A stretch of 64,000 nucleotides of DNA from Flavobacteriaceae bacterium (GCA_014075215.1 CP046177.1:3100501-3164500); one strand, 5' to 3'; shown: positions 15,935-27,319, counted from the stretch's first letter. Notes: generated by a model not told the origin, from the letters alone. Translations and numbers: made by a program.

Positions 15935-18900
15935 TCACATATTTCTACGATATTGTCCTCCCACTTCAAATAAAGCTGAAGTAATCTGGCCTAAAGAACA
16001 AACTTTGGTTGCTTCCATTAATTGGTCAAAAATATTTTCGTTTTGAATGGCAGCTTTCTGGATAAGACTCAACTGCTCTTCAACTTTTTGTTTGTAAACC
16101 TTATTGAGGCGTTCTTTTGTTTGAATTTGAAACTGTTTTTCTTCTTCCGTAGCACGAATCACTTCGGCAGGCTGTATGGTAAGAGATCCTTTAGAGTTTA
16201 AAAATGTATTTACGCCAATGATTGGAAATTTTCCATTGTGTTTTAACGTTTCGTAATGCAAACTCTCTTCCTGTATTTTAGAACGTTGGTACATGGTTTC
16301 CATAGCTCCTAAAACCCCTCCGCGTTCTGTAATTCTGTCAAATTCTGCTAATACGGCTTCTTCAACCAAATCGGTTAATTCCTCAATAATAAACGAGCCT
16401 TGAATTGGATTTTCATTTTTTGTCAATCCTAACTCTTTATTGATAATCAACTGAATTGCCATAGCTCTTCTTACCGATTCTTCTGTTGGAGTCGTAATCG
16501 CCTCGTCATATGCATTCGTATGTAATGAATTACAATTGTCATAAATGGCATACAGAGCCTGTAAAGTTGTTCTAATATCATTAAAATCTATTTCCTGAGC
16601 ATGTAGTGAGCGCCCGGAAGTCTGGATATGATACTTTAACATTTGCGCTCTCGGATTTCCATGGTACTTGTATTTCAATGCTTTTGCCCAGATCTTTCTG
16701 GCAACACGTCCGATAACAGCATATTCAGGATCAATTCCATTTGAAAAGAAAAACGATAAATTTGGACCGAACTTATTAATATCCATTTCTCTGGATAAGT
16801 AATATTCTACATAGGTAAACCCATTTGCCAAAGTAAATGCCAACTGTGTAATCGGGTTGGCTCCGGCTTCGGCGATATGATATCCGGAAATGGAAACCGA
16901 GTAAAAATTACGAACTTGTTTTTCAATAAAATACTCTTGAACATCACCCATTAAACGCAATGCAAACTCTGTTGAAAAGATACAGGTATTTTGAGCTTGG
17001 TCTTCTTTTAAAATATCTGCCTGGACAGTACCGCGAACCTGTGCTAATGTTGCTGCTTTGATTTTTGCATATACATCAGCAGGCAATACCTGATCACCGG
17101 TCAGACCCAGTAGTAGCAACCCCAAACCATTGTTTCCTTCTGGTAGTGCTCCTTGATAAGCCGGCCTTTTCATACCTCTATCATCATAGATTTCCCGGAA
17201 TTTGGCCTCAACTGTTTTTTCTAATTTATGTTCTGCAATATATTTTTCACAATTTTGATCAATAGCAGCGTTCATAAAAAAACCCAATAGCATGGGTGCA
17301 GGGCCATTAATTGTCATAGAAACAGATGTCATCGGATGACTTAAATCAAACCCGGAATATAATTTTTTAGCATCGTCCAAACAACAAATAGAAACTCCGG
17401 CATTTCCAATTTTACCATAGATGTCGGGTCTGTGATCAGGATTATTTCCATACAGTGTTACGGAGTCAAAAGCGGTAGACAAACGCTTTGCATCCATCCC
17501 TAAACTTACATAATGAAAGCGCCTGTTCGTACGTTCCGGTCCACCTTCGCCTGCAAACATTCTCGTTGGATCTTCACCGGTTCTTTTAAACGGATATAAG
17601 CCGGAGGCAAAAGGAAATTCACCCGGAACATTCTCCTGCAAGTTCCACCTTAGCAAATCACCCCAGGCTTCATATTTAGGCAAAGCTACTTTCGGAACAT
17701 TCGTATGTGATAACGATTCGGTATGCGTCTCTATCTTGATTTCTTTATCCCTGACTTTGAAAGAATAGACAGGGCTTTTGTATTTTTTTACTTTTTCCTG
17801 CCAATTTAAAACGATCTCCCAATTGAGAGGTTCAAGGTGTATTTTTATGTTATCAAACTGGGCAAACAATAGCTTGAGAAAAGGTAAATCGTCTTTCCGA
17901 ACACGTTCCGATATCTTATCTTCTTCCAAACCATTTTTTGACAACTCGGGAGCACTGTCAATAAGTGATTCTATGGTTTTGTATACACCGTATAGTTTTT
18001 GAGCAATTATTACCTGCTCCTTTACTTTTTTATCATAAGCCCTGTTATTTTCAGCAATTTCCGACAGATAACGGGTTCTTGAAGGGGGGATTACAAAAAT
18101 CTTTTCAGACATTTCCCGGGTGATCTCAAACGACGATTGCAAATCGGCACCTGTCTTTGTTGCCAGAGTATCCATAACTGCTTTGTACAGGCTATTCATT
18201 CCCGGGTCATTAAACTGAGAAGCAGTCGTTCCAAAAACAGGGATTTCTTCCATAGACGTATCCCACAAATTGTGATTACGGATATACTGTTTTTTTACAT
18301 CCCGCAGCGCATCCAAAGCCCCGAGTTTGTCAAATTTATTAATGGCTACCAGATCCGCAAAATCGAGCATGTCGATTTTTTCCAATTGAGTAGCAGCTCC
18401 AAATTCAGGAGTCATCACATACAGAGCCATATCGGAATGTTCTATAATTTCAGTATCGGATTGGCCGATACCCGAAGTCTCTAAAATAATCAGATCAAAT
18501 ACCGCGGCTTTTAAAACCTGTACTGCCTCATTTACATATGCTGATAAAGCCAAATTTGATTGACGGGTAGCTAACGAACGCATGTACACACGCTCATTGT
18601 GAATAGCATTCATACGAATACGGTCGCCCAGCAACGCTCCGCCCGTTTTTCTTTTGGAAGGATCTACTGAAATCAGTCCAACTGTTTTTTTCGGAAAATC
18701 AATTAAAAATCGCCTCACCAGTTCGTCTGTTAAACTAGATTTTCCCGCTCCGCCGGTTCCGGTAATTCCCAATACCGGGGTAGTAACTTTCTTATTCTTT
18801 TCATGGATCATATCTATATGCTCTCTGGCAATTTCAGGAAAGTTTTCAGCAGCAGAAATTAACCTGGCAATGCTTCCGGCATCTTTTTTATCTAAATGAT

Positions 18901-19366
18901 CTATTTCACCATTTAATACATTTTCAATAGCAAAATCGGATTTTTTAACCAGATCGTTAATCATACCTTGTAATCCCAATTCACGGCCATCATCAGGGGA
19001 ATAAATACGGGCAATTCCATAATCCATCAACTCTTTGATCTCTTCCGGGAGAATGACACCGCCTCCGCCACCAAAAATTTTAATATGCCCGGCTCCTCTT
19101 TCTTGCAACAAATCATACATATATTTAAAATACTCATTGTGCCCGCCCTGATAAGAAGTCATTGCAATGGCATTTACATCCTCTTGAATGGCACAGTTTA
19201 CCACTTCTTCAACGCTTCTGTCATGCCCCAAATGAATGACTTCCACGCCTGTAGACTGAATGATTCTACGCATGATATTGATAGCAGCATCATGACCGTC
19301 AAAAAGAGAAGCAGCAGTTATGATTCGTACTTTGTGTTTAGGTTTATAAGGAGTTATCTGTTCCAT
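15935..19366 (-). CDS. icmF: Fused isobutyryl-CoA mutase (IcmF)
   Basis: Coenzyme-B12 enzyme interconverting isobutyryl-CoA and n-butyryl-CoA (some IcmF prefer isovaleryl/pivalyl-CoA), with its G-protein chaperone in one chain. At 1,143 residues it has the full IcmF layout. The B12-binding domain is at 1-135, with [12 protein letters not shown] as the base-off His motif. A MeaB-like GTPase follows at about 195-410, with P-loop GTGGAGKSS and NKFD. The CoA mutase TIM barrel fills the C-terminal half (for example [19 protein letters not shown] and [14 protein letters not shown] at the substrate end). Separate methylmalonyl-CoA mutases lack this order. It stands alone, divergent from hutU. The 320 bases between it and the tRNA gene hold nothing recognisable. 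Confidence 0.93.
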   Translation of the reverse strand: MEQITPYKPKHKVRIITAASLFDGHDAAINIMRRIIQSTGVEVIHLGHDRSVEEVVNCAIQEDVNAIAMTSYQGGHNEYFKYMYDLLQERGAGHIKIFGGGGGVILPEEIKELMDYGIARIYSPDDGRELGLQGMINDLVKKSDFAIENVLNGEIDHLDKKDAGSIARLISAAENFPEIAREHIDMIHEKNKKVTTPVLGITGTGGAGKSSLTDELVRRFLIDFPKKTVGLISVDPSKRKTGGALLGDRIRMNAIHNERVYMRSLATRQSNLALSAYVNEAVQVLKAAVFDLIILETSGIGQSDTEIIEHSDMALYVMTPEFGAATQLEKIDMLDFADLVAINKFDKLGALDALRDVKKQYIRNHNLWDTSMEEIPVFGTTASQFNDPGMNSLYKAVMDTLATKTGADLQSSFEITREMSEKIFVIPPSRTRYLSEIAENNRAYDKKVKEQVIIAQKLYGVYKTIESLIDSAPELSKNGLEEDKISERVRKDDLPFLKLLFAQFDNIKIHLEPLNWEIVLNWQEKVKKYKSPVYSFKVRDKEIKIETHTESLSHTNVPKVALPKYEAWGDLLRWNLQENVPGEFPFASGLYPFKRTGEDPTRMFAGEGGPERTNRRFHYVSLGMDAKRLSTAFDSVTLYGNNPDHRPDIYGKIGNAGVSICCLDDAKKLYSGFDLSHPMTSVSMTINGPAPMLLGFFMNAAIDQNCEKYIAEHKLEKTVEAKFREIYDDRGMKRPAYQGALPEGNNGLGLLLLGLTGDQVLPADVYAKIKAATLAQVRGTVQADILKEDQAQNTCIFSTEFALRLMGDVQEYFIEKQVRNFYSVSISGYHIAEAGANPITQLAFTLANGFTYVEYYLSREMDINKFGPNLSFFFSNGIDPEYAVIGRVARKIWAKALKYKYHGNPRAQMLKYHIQTSGRSLHAQEIDFNDIRTTLQALYAIYDNCNSLHTNAYDEAITTPTEESVRRAMAIQLIINKELGLTKNENPIQGSFIIEELTDLVEEAVLAEFDRITERGGVLGAMETMYQRSKIQEESLHYETLKHNGKFPIIGVNTFLNSKGSLTIQPAEVIRATEEEKQFQIQTKERLNKVYKQKVEEQLSLIQKAAIQNENIFDQLMEATKVCSLGQITSALFEVGGQYRRNM

Positions 19367-19553
19367 ATGCTAAATACTATATGCATTAGTTATGTTTCGT
19401 TTATGGCAGTAAGATTTTAATATTTTTCATTTCATGCCTGTATGAGTACATTATTCATAAATAATACATGATTTTAGAAACGCAATTTACGGAATTTTCA
19501 AAAAATAGCAGCTTTTTTTAAATCAATAAAAATAGTGCGTTTTAAAAAACAAT

Positions 19554-19561
19554 TATCTTTG
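19554..19561 (+). promoter_or_regulatory. -7 box of hutU promoter
   Basis: TATCTTTG matches the Bacteroidota -7 consensus TAnnTTTG and lies 26 bases before the hutU start, giving a short leader. A clear -33 TTG is not seen at ideal distance. Confidence 0.5.
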
Positions 19562-19586
19562 TGATAATGATAATTTTATCCGATAC

Positions 19587-21575
19587 ATGACATTTAAAGA
19601 GCAAATACAGCAGGGGATTCCTGACATAATACCTCCTAAAAGGACATATGACCCAACTATAAATCACGCTCCAAAAAGAAAGGAAATTTTAACTGTTGAT
19701 GAGAAAAAATTAGCACTCACAAATGCACTGCGTTATTTTGATGCAAAACATCACGAAGTTTTATTACTTGAGTTTGCGGAAGAACTGGAAAAATACGGAC
19801 GTATTTACATGTATCGCTTCCGTCCGGAATATAAAATGTATGCAAGACCTATTTCCGAATATCCCGGAAAATGTGAGCAGGCAAAATCTATTATGCTGAT
19901 GATTCAGAATAATCTGGATCATACTGTGGCTCAGCATCCGCACGAATTGATTACTTACGGAGGAAACGGCGCTGTATTTCAAAATTGGGCACAATATTTA
20001 CTAACAATGAAATACCTGTCCGAAATGACAGAAAAACAAACACTGGTAATGTATTCCGGACATCCTTTGGGCTTGTTTCCGTCTAATAAAAATGCGCCAA
20101 GAGTTGTGGTAACTAATGGAATGATGATCCCCAATTATTCTCAACCGGACGACTGGGAAAGATTCAATGCGCTTGGTGTAACCCAATACGGACAAATGAC
20201 AGCAGGAAGCTATATGTATATTGGTCCGCAAGGTATTGTTCACGGAACGACCATTACAGTTTTGAACGGGTTTAGAAAAATTGGAAAATCACCCAAAGGA
20301 AGTTTGTTCGTAACTGCCGGTTTGGGAGGTATGAGCGGAGCACAACCCAAAGCGGGTACTATAGCAGGATGTATTACGGTTTGTGCGGAGGTAAACCCTA
20401 AAATAACGCAGCTACGTTTGGATCAAGGCTGGATTGATGAAAAGATTACTGATATAGAGGAACTGGTAACGAGAGTTCAATTGGCTAAAGAACAACAAGA
20501 AACGGTTTCCATAGCGTATTTAGGGAATGTCGTAGACGTATGGGAAAAATTTGATTCGGCTGATATTTATATTGATTTGGGTTCTGATCAAACATCGTTA
20601 CATAACCCCTGGGCCGGCGGATATTATCCTGTTGACATTTCTTTTGAAGAGGCTAATACAATGATGGCGGAACGTCCGGTATTGTTTAAGGAAAAAGTAC
20701 GAGAAACGTTACGAAGGCATGCAAAAGCCATTAATAATCATACCTCAAAAGGAACCTATTTTTTTGATTATGGAAATGCATTTCTGCTAGAAGCAGGAAG
20801 AGCAGGTGCAGATGTGATGGCAGTAAATGGAGTTGATTTTAAATATCCCAGTTATGTACAAGACATTATGGGGCCCATGTGTTTTGATTACGGATTTGGC
20901 CCATTTCGTTGGGTATGTATGTCGGGTAAACCTGAGGATTTAGAGAAAACAGATGAAATTGCCTGTGAGGTTCTGGAAGAAATTAAGAGCCACTCGCCAA
21001 AAGAAATTCGGCAGCAAATGACCGATAATATTCAATGGATCAAAGGAGCCCGGGAAAACAAATTGGTGGTAGGCTCTCAGGCAAGAATCCTATATGCTGA
21101 TGCTGAAGGAAGAATTAAAATTGCAAATGCTTTTAACAAGGAAATTAAAAAAGGAAAAATAGGGCCGGTTGTTTTAGGAAGAGATCACCATGATGTTTCC
21201 GGAACAGATTCCCCCTATAGAGAAACTTCTAACATCTATGACGGATCTCAATTTACGGCCGATATGGCAATTCAGAATGTTATTGGAGATAGTTTTCGCG
21301 GAGCTACCTGGGTCTCCATTCATAATGGCGGTGGAGTCGGTTGGGGAGAAGTCATAAATGGTGGGTTTGGCATGTTTCTTGATGGTAGTAAAGCAGCGTC
21401 AAAAAGATTAGAGTTGATGCTTTTTTGGGATGTGAATAACGGAATAGCCAGGAGAAGTTGGGCAAGAAATAAGGAAGCTGTTTATACAATAAAGCGGGCT
21501 ATGCAATATGAAAAGGAATTAAAAGTCACACTTCCCAATAAAGTAGATGACACTTTATTTATAAATTTGTATTAA
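19587..21575 (+). CDS. hutU: Urocanate hydratase
   Basis: Second step of histidine degradation: urocanate plus water to imidazolone propionate, with tightly bound NAD+. The 662-residue length matches the longer Bacteroidota form. The NAD-binding motif is TAGLGGMSGAQPKA at about residues 247-260. The late catalytic region contains GPVVLGRDHHDVSGTDSPYRET and SIHNGGGVGWGEVINGGFG. Other hut genes are not adjacent; the N-formylglutamate amidohydrolase-like gene at 35.3 kb is separate. Divergent from icmF, with its own -7 box. Confidence 0.95.
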   Translation: MTFKEQIQQGIPDIIPPKRTYDPTINHAPKRKEILTVDEKKLALTNALRYFDAKHHEVLLLEFAEELEKYGRIYMYRFRPEYKMYARPISEYPGKCEQAKSIMLMIQNNLDHTVAQHPHELITYGGNGAVFQNWAQYLLTMKYLSEMTEKQTLVMYSGHPLGLFPSNKNAPRVVVTNGMMIPNYSQPDDWERFNALGVTQYGQMTAGSYMYIGPQGIVHGTTITVLNGFRKIGKSPKGSLFVTAGLGGMSGAQPKAGTIAGCITVCAEVNPKITQLRLDQGWIDEKITDIEELVTRVQLAKEQQETVSIAYLGNVVDVWEKFDSADIYIDLGSDQTSLHNPWAGGYYPVDISFEEANTMMAERPVLFKEKVRETLRRHAKAINNHTSKGTYFFDYGNAFLLEAGRAGADVMAVNGVDFKYPSYVQDIMGPMCFDYGFGPFRWVCMSGKPEDLEKTDEIACEVLEEIKSHSPKEIRQQMTDNIQWIKGARENKLVVGSQARILYADAEGRIKIANAFNKEIKKGKIGPVVLGRDHHDVSGTDSPYRETSNIYDGSQFTADMAIQNVIGDSFRGATWVSIHNGGGVGWGEVINGGFGMFLDGSKAASKRLELMLFWDVNNGIARRSWARNKEAVYTIKRAMQYEKELKVTLPNKVDDTLFINLY

Positions 21576-21589
21576 AAACTAATAAAATT

Positions 21590-22123
21590 ATGAAAGCACT
21601 AAAATTCTCTGCCATTTTTTTAATTGCACTCCTTACTTCATGTAGTACTGTAAGAGTAGCTACTGATTATGATACAAAAGCAGATTTTGCTTCTTATAAA
21701 ACATTTGCTTTTCACAAAAAAGGTATAGACAAAGCAGCACTTTCCGATTTAGATAAAAAAAGAATCATGAAAGCTATTGAAGCAGAGTTGGTGGCGAAAG
21801 GGTATACAAAATCTAAAAATCCGGATATTTTAATAAGCATTTTTACAAAATCCAGAGAGCGGATAAATATTAATAATAACAATTTCGGCTGGGGCTGGGG
21901 TTGGGGATACAATCCCTGGTGGTTCTATGGAGCCAACAATATAAATGTAAACCAGTATACGGAAGGAACCTTATTTATAGATTTTATAGATAAAGAAAAA
22001 AAAGAATTAGTCTGGCAAGGAATTGGTTCCGGAGCTATTAGAATGAGAAATGTAGAAAAGAAAGAACGACGAATCAAAGAGTTTGTCAGGGAAATTATGG
22101 CTCAATATCCGGCTGCAAAATAG
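21590..22123 (+). CDS. DUF4136 lipoprotein
   Basis: A 177-residue lipoprotein: signal ending LIALLTSC with the lipobox cysteine at about residue 18, then VATDYDTKADFASYKTFAF, the start of the DUF4136 domain. It also holds a Trp/Gly-rich stretch GWGWGWGYNPWW that varies between homologues, and TLFIDFIDKEKKELVWQGIGSG. Probably anchored to the inner face of the outer membrane; function unknown. It follows hutU by 14 bases and may be co-transcribed. Confidence 0.85.
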   Translation: MKALKFSAIFLIALLTSCSTVRVATDYDTKADFASYKTFAFHKKGIDKAALSDLDKKRIMKAIEAELVAKGYTKSKNPDILISIFTKSRERININNNNFGWGWGWGYNPWWFYGANNINVNQYTEGTLFIDFIDKEKKELVWQGIGSGAIRMRNVEKKERRIKEFVREIMAQYPAAK

Positions 22124-22148
22124 CTAAGCAGATCATCGTATTAACAAT

Positions 22149-22313
22149 ATGTTTAAAAAATATACCCCGCTTACCGATGAAGATTATTATCTAAGTGAGC
22201 AGGGTTTCAGAATATTTACCGAAAAGTACCATTTAAAGAGAGGGTATTGTTGTAAAAGCGGTTGTAAACACTGTCCGTATGGATATAATCAAAAGACTGA
22301 TAGTTTTAAATGA
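22149..22313 (+). CDS. Small cysteine-rich protein (DUF5522-like)
   Basis: A 54-residue protein missed by a length cut-off. It reads MFKKYTPLTDEDYYLSEQGF, then FTEKYHLKRGYCCKSGCKHC and PYGY. The CCxSxCxHCPY cluster is typical of a short conserved family often annotated DUF5522. The cysteines could bind zinc or a metal cluster. Starts 25 bases after the DUF4136 gene. Confidence 0.8.
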   Translation: MFKKYTPLTDEDYYLSEQGFRIFTEKYHLKRGYCCKSGCKHCPYGYNQKTDSFK

Positions 22314-22335
22314 GTCTGTTTTATAAAATAATAGT

Positions 22336-23043
22336 TTGCACTTCAGAATAAAAAATAAACTAATAATCCTCATTATCGCTGTTCAGTTTTTTGGATGGGT
22401 AGAAATGCAAAAGCTTACAGGTCAAATTTCTATATCACAAGAACAAATTGGAAACGGTTTAAAACAAGCACTGCATAATGGTATAAAGAATCAAGTCTCT
22501 AAACTTGCTAAAAAAGATGGGTTCTTTAAAAATGAACTGGTCAAAATAACATTACCGCCGGAGTTAAAAAAAGTAGATAAAAAGTTACGAAAAATAGGTT
22601 TAGGTTCTTTAGCTGACCAAGGTATTCTTGTTCTTAATAGAGCGGCTGAAGATGCGATAAAAACAGCTATTCCGATATTTATAAATGCAGTAAAAACGAT
22701 TTCATTTGATGATGCCAAAGATATTTTATTAGGCAGTCAAAATGCGGCGACTTTATATTTACAAAATAGAACGACAACTTCTTTGTACAAAAAATTTAAC
22801 CCGATTATTAAAAATTCATTATCCAAAGCGGGAGCAGATAAAATATGGAACGAATTAACCAGTACATATAACCGGATTCCCTTTGTAAAGAAAGTAACCC
22901 CTGATTTAACCGACTACGTTACTACACAGACTTTAAAAGGTGTTTTTACCATGATAGAAATCGAGGAAAAAGGAATTCGGGAAAAAATCGGGTTGCGAAA
23001 TACAGATGTATTACGGAGTATTTTTGCATTACAAGATAAATAG
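22336..23043 (+). CDS. DUF4197 protein, exported
   Basis: About 235 residues. The N terminus is hydrophobic (KLIILIIAVQFFGWV) and likely a signal or anchor. The domain follows with GLKQALHNGIKNQVSKLAKKDGF and DAKDILLGSQNAATLYLQNRT, the hallmark of DUF4197. The first start codon in frame is a TTG at 22336; no ATG precedes it before a stop, so the start is uncertain. Function unknown. It is followed by a 444-base gap containing an inverted-repeat element. Confidence 0.8.
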   Translation: MHFRIKNKLIILIIAVQFFGWVEMQKLTGQISISQEQIGNGLKQALHNGIKNQVSKLAKKDGFFKNELVKITLPPELKKVDKKLRKIGLGSLADQGILVLNRAAEDAIKTAIPIFINAVKTISFDDAKDILLGSQNAATLYLQNRTTTSLYKKFNPIIKNSLSKAGADKIWNELTSTYNRIPFVKKVTPDLTDYVTTQTLKGVFTMIEIEEKGIREKIGLRNTDVLRSIFALQDK

Positions 23044-23234
23044 TAAAGGTAAAGTATTGAGGATTTTTAGTGTTTGGTTTTTATAATAGATACTTCGTCG
23101 ATGTTTTCTTTTCTAAAATGACTATTTTTGAGTTGGTATAATTCAGTTAGAGGGTTTGAAAGTATAAAAGTTGAAAGTAGACTAATACACTAGAAAATAG
23201 TATTTTTTTGAGAGAACTAAAAAAGTTAAAATAA

Positions 23235-23397
23235 GAGACCTTTGCAGCATTGATTTGGCAAAAAAGTTCGACACGCGAAGAACAATTTTGAGCCGGAATA
23301 ACCTGTTGGTTTTGAGGATTTAAAATTTTCGAGAAGGAAGAAATTTGAAGCCAAATCAATTTCAATACGGAATATATCACTATTTTGCAAAGATCTC
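23235..23397. repeat. Inverted-repeat element, family 1, copy A (163 bp)
   Basis: Terminal repeats GAGACCTTTGC and GCAAAGATCTC bound a 163-bp non-coding unit. Two other copies occur at 31581-31637 (shortened) and 38852-39013 (opposite orientation, over 80 percent alike by eye). The interior includes a CCGGAATAACCTGTTGGTTT stretch and the end AATTTCAATACGGAATATAT shared by all copies. It resembles a MITE. The rest of the gap 23044-23487 shows nothing. Confidence 0.8.
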
Positions 23398-23487
23398 AAT
23401 AATATGGATACCTAAAAAGAATCGTTAGAACACTATGAAAATCTTTGAATTTTTTAATCTTTGTAATTCATTAAATACCAACCAAAA

Positions 23488-25099
23488 ATGAGAATTGTTT
23501 CACTTATTCTGATAGCTGTAATTTATACAGTACCAGTATTTTCGCAACAAAATATTGAAGATGATTTTGAAGGAGTCGGAACTATAAATACCTGGTATGG
23601 AGATGATTGCGATTTGGATACCAGTTTTACAAATCCGTATCAATCAGGTATCAACACCTCTGCCAAGGTTTTAAGATATGGTGATATCGGCGAGCTCTAT
23701 GCCAATGTACGATTCGACACAGGAGCTAATTTTGATCTATCTGTAAATAACATATTTACATTAAAAATATACGTATCTTCAACCGATATCACAGGAAGTC
23801 AAACCAACCAGATATCTTTGAAACTTCAGGATGGAGATTTGGCACAACCGTGGATTACGCAAAGCGAAATTATTAAACCCATTGTTTTGGACCAATGGCA
23901 AGAGGTTACTTTTGATTTTGCAAATGATGCATATATGAATCTGTATCCTGCTTCCGAAGCACCTGTTAACAGAACCGATTTTAACAGAGTACTCTTACAG
24001 GTTAATGGTGAGAACAATACTGATCGGGTAGTAGCATATATAGACGATTTTTCATACAACGGAACATTAAATATTATAACGGATCCGGTTTTTGATAATT
24101 TGGTTTGGTCTGATGAGTTTGACGGAAACGGATCCATTAATACTTCCAAATGGCATCATCAAACACAACTTCCCAACGGAACCAGTTGGTATAACGGAGA
24201 AAATACAGCATTATACAAATCGTGTAGATAATTCTTTCGTAAATAACGGGTTTTTAAAAATAACGGCAAAAAAAGAATCATTTACAGATCAGGGACAGAC
24301 CAAGCAGTATACTTCTGCACGGCTAAATTCAAAATTTGCTTTTACCTACGGCAGAGTGAAAATAAGGGCAAAATTGCCGACAGGAGTGGGCACCTGGCCA
24401 GCTATTTGGATGCTGGGGAAAAATATTACAGAGTTGGGAGGCTATTGGGCCGGCACCCACGGAACAACCAGTTGGCCTGCTTGCGGAGAGATCGATATTA
24501 TGGAACATTGGGGAACGAATCAGAATTATGTGCAAAGTGCCATACATACACCTTCAAGTTCCGGGAATACGGTGAATTTAGGAGGGCAGACAGTAGCAAC
24601 AGTATCGAATCAATTCCATGTATATGAATTAATATGGACATCGGAAAGAATGGTATTTAGTGTAGACGGCACTGAACACTACACGTACAACCCGGCAGTT
24701 AAAAATGCGGATACCTGGCCTTTTGACACCGATCAATACATTTTATTAAATGTGGCAATATTACCAAGTATTATTCCTGCTTTTACGGAGAGCTCAATGG
24801 AAATAGATTATGTAAGAGTATATCAGGAAAGCTCTTTATCAACAGATACTAATGATTTTAACAGACAAGTGTTCTTATTTCCGAATCCTGTAACAGATAC
24901 GTTAACAATTAAAATGTCTCAAAACTTCTTAAGGGAAGCCAAAGCAAAAATATATTCTGTCTTAGGCCGAGAGTTAGGTTCTTTTGTTTTAAATAAGAGT
25001 GAAACACTATATGATGTTTCCCATTATAAAAAAGGGATCTATCTTTTAAAAATAGAAACCGGAACAGGCTTTCAGACTTATAAAATTATTAAACGTTAG
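23488..25099 (+). pseudogene. GH16 beta-glucanase with T9SS domain, frameshifted
   Basis: Signal peptide (MRIVSLILIAVIYTVPVFS) is followed by a carbohydrate-binding-like beta-sandwich domain (about residues 25-195). The GH16 catalytic domain comes next with motif GEIDIMEHWG (two catalytic Glu), and the T9SS sorting domain (VFLFPNPVTDTL...KKGIYLLKIETG) is at the end. It probably cut beta-1,3-glucans such as laminarin outside the cell. The frame breaks near 24211-24220: TTATACAAATCG needs two more bases (ACA AAT) to join the halves. The repaired product has 537 residues. As sequenced, the first part stops at 24231 without catalytic residues. Confidence 0.85.
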
Positions 25100-25914
25100 A
25101 AATGGTATAAAACTTCAGCCATTTGTTGCTGTAATGCAGATGCTTTTGCTGCTGCTGCTTCGGCAAAATCAGGTTCTTGAGAAGCATAAATAATTCCGCG
25201 AGAAGAATTAATTAATAACCCCACCTGATCATTCATCCCGTACCTGCAAACATCTTGCAAATTTCCACCTTGAGTTCCAACACCGGGAACTAATAAAAAA
25301 CTATTTGGAATCATTTTTCTGATATCCGTTAAATGTTCGGCTTTTGTAGCTCCTACAACATACATCAGGTTGCGGGAATTTTTCCATTGCTGAGAAACTT
25401 CCAGTACTTTTTTATACAGTTCTTTTCCTTGTATATCCCGCATCTGAAAATCAAAAGCACCGGCATTAGAGGTTAAAGCAAGTAAAATAGTGTGTTTATT
25501 TTTAAAATTTAGAAAAGGTTCTACGGAATCTTTCCCCATATATGGATTTACAGTAACACTATCAAAGGCCAAATCTTCAAAAAAAGCTCTTGCATACATG
25601 GCAGAAGTATTTCCTATATCACTGCGTTTGGCATCGGCAATTGTAAAAATTTCAGGATGTTTTTTATTCAAATATTGAATTGTTTTTTCAAGTGCCCTCC
25701 AACCCTTTATACCATAAGCTTCATAAAACGCTATATTGGGTTTATAAGCAACACATAAATGACGGGTGGCATCTATAATGGCTTTGTTGAATTCAAAAAT
25801 AGGATCAGCTTTTTTCAACAAAAAAGCAGGTATTTTAGTTACATTCACATCCAACCCAATACACAAGAAAGATTTTTTTACCCGTATTTGCGCTACTAAT
25901 TGTTCTAAAGTCAT
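25096..25914 (-). CDS. pyrF: Orotidine 5'-phosphate decarboxylase
   Basis: Last step of UMP synthesis: OMP to UMP plus CO2. 272 residues, the size of the type 2 (subfamily 2) enzyme. The catalytic Asp-Lys-x-x-Asp segment is [13 protein letters not shown] at about residues 92-104. Substrate-loop features are [10 protein letters not shown] and [10 protein letters not shown] near the C terminus. It converges with the GH16 pseudogene, overlapping its last bases, and diverges from the broken permease; both sides of that divergent region have a -7 box. Confidence 0.95.
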   Translation of the reverse strand: MTLEQLVAQIRVKKSFLCIGLDVNVTKIPAFLLKKADPIFEFNKAIIDATRHLCVAYKPNIAFYEAYGIKGWRALEKTIQYLNKKHPEIFTIADAKRSDIGNTSAMYARAFFEDLAFDSVTVNPYMGKDSVEPFLNFKNKHTILLALTSNAGAFDFQMRDIQGKELYKKVLEVSQQWKNSRNLMYVVGATKAEHLTDIRKMIPNSFLLVPGVGTQGGNLQDVCRYGMNDQVGLLINSSRGIIYASQEPDFAEAAAAKASALQQQMAEVLYHF

Positions 25915-25934
25915 CGCTACCTGTAAAAGACAAA

Positions 25935-25942
25935 CAAAGGTA
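25935..25942 (-). promoter_or_regulatory. -7 box of pyrF promoter
   Basis: On the minus strand TACCTTTG matches TAnnTTTG, 20 bases before the pyrF start codon. Confidence 0.5.
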
Positions 25943-25963
25943 CATATTTTTAAGACTTTCTGC

Positions 25964-25971
25964 TATCTTTG
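25964..25971 (+). promoter_or_regulatory. -7 box of ABC permease promoter
   Basis: TATCTTTG matches TAnnTTTG and lies only 6 bases before ATG 25978, so the transcript may be nearly leaderless. Back to back with the pyrF box. Confidence 0.5.
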
Positions 25972-26066
25972 CTTTTAATGCTGCAATACATTTTAAACAA
26001 AATTTTCTACAGTTTTTTAACACTCTGTCTCGTCCTAAAAATAGGGCTACAGTTAATTATTAAAAT

Positions 26067-26924
26067 TTATGCTACATTTTTGTGCACGTAATTAGGTGTT
26101 TTATAATCTAAAGATAAATGTAATCTTTTATTATTATATAATTTGATTGCATTTTTTGTTGCTTTTTTGGCGTGATTGATATTTGTAAATGTTTGGTCGA
26201 GGAAGAATTCATCTTTTAAAATTCCGTTAACTCTTTCGGCCATTGCGTTTTCGTAGCAATGATTTTCTTGGGTCATACTGATTTGTATCTTTTTTCTTTT
26301 CAAAATTTGAGTATAAACATTGCTACAATATTGTATTCCTCTATCAGAATGATGTATGATTTCTTCGGTATTTTTAGTTTGATAAATAGCTTTATTTAAA
26401 GCTCTAACACAGCCTTTAAGTTCTAAACTATCACTAATATCATAGCCTACTATTTTTCTTGAATACATATCAGTAATAAGTGCTAAATAACAAAATCCAT
26501 TTATAGTTCTTATATAGGTAATATCCGAAGCCCAAACTTGGTTAGGTCTATTAATGATCAGGTCTTTTATGATATTTTTATATTTATAAAAACGATGGTA
26601 AGAGTTGGTTGTTTTAGAAGAATATTTTTTCCTTCTAATTAACAAATTATTTTCTTTTAAGATTCTAAATAACTGGTCTCTACCTATATTTATATTCTGT
26701 TTCCTAAAATCATTATGTAAGGATTTCATTAGCTTTCTAGTACCTTCTCTGGGTAATGTTTTCCTGCTTTTTTTAACAAGCATTATTACATTTTGTTCTA
26801 TTTGTTTTTTAAGAACAAACCTTTTTTGATATTTGTAATAAGCATCTCTTTTTAACTCGAAAGCATTACAAATAGTAGCGATGGCGTACCTTCTTTTTTT
26901 TCTATTAATCGGTGCTATTTTCAT
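26067..26924 (-). CDS. IS3 transposase OrfB (integrase core)
   Basis: A 285-residue DDE transposase with an HTH_21 region (about 45-95) and the rve core. The first Asp is in VWASDITYI (about 137), the second in HHSDRGIQYCS (about 197), and the Glu in NAMAERVNGILKDEF (about 233), D-D-35-E spacing. It can start at ATG 26924, which overlaps the OrfA stop as TAATG. The frame is also open upstream into the A-rich slip site of orfA, so an OrfAB fusion is possible. Confidence 0.93.
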   Translation of the reverse strand: MKIAPINRKKRRYAIATICNAFELKRDAYYKYQKRFVLKKQIEQNVIMLVKKSRKTLPREGTRKLMKSLHNDFRKQNINIGRDQLFRILKENNLLIRRKKYSSKTTNSYHRFYKYKNIIKDLIINRPNQVWASDITYIRTINGFCYLALITDMYSRKIVGYDISDSLELKGCVRALNKAIYQTKNTEEIIHHSDRGIQYCSNVYTQILKRKKIQISMTQENHCYENAMAERVNGILKDEFFLDQTFTNINHAKKATKNAIKLYNNKRLHLSLDYKTPNYVHKNVA

Positions 26925-27319
26925 TAAGGCTTTATGTTTAAGTTTTTTTTTAATTCTTCAACATTTTTATAGCCAAGATTTTCAGCAGCTACTTCAAGAT
27001 AACTATCATTCACAAGTTTATCTAGATCCTTTTTAATAAGAAGATCTTTGAGTTGTTTTAGCTCTTTTTGAAGGGCTTTAATACGGGATAATTCGTCGTC
27101 TGTTTGCACGGTTACACGGGTGTTCATTAAATCTTTACGGTCATATTTTTTAATCCATACGTTTATCGTACTAGATTGTATGCCGTAAGTTAAGGCAATT
27201 TGTCTTTTGGAATGGTTTCCTTTGGTAAGTTCTGCTAATACTTTGAGTTTAAAACTCTCACTATAACGTCTTACATATCCATCATTTTTATACATATACT
27301 TGTTGTTTTTTGTATACAT
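26924..27319 (-). CDS. IS3 transposase OrfA (HTH subunit)
   Basis: A 131-residue protein with an HTH_Tnp_1 DNA-binding domain (SESFKLKVLAELTKGNHSKR, then AQLTYGI-type turn QIALTYGIQSSTINVWIKKY) and a leucine-zipper-like coiled coil (LSRIKALQKELKQLKDLLIKK). On its strand nine A followed by C (26951-26942) lie near the 3' end. A -1 slip there reads K-K-K-L-K-H-K-A-L-M into OrfB, the usual IS3 way to make active OrfAB. Confidence 0.9.
   Translation of the reverse strand: MYTKNNKYMYKNDGYVRRYSESFKLKVLAELTKGNHSKRQIALTYGIQSSTINVWIKKYDRKDLMNTRVTVQTDDELSRIKALQKELKQLKDLLIKKDLDKLVNDSYLEVAAENLGYKNVEELKKNLNIKP

Noticed and set aside
16000..21500. Many opposite-strand frames within icmF and hutU
   Set aside because: They are shadows of strongly conserved genes and show no protein-like features.
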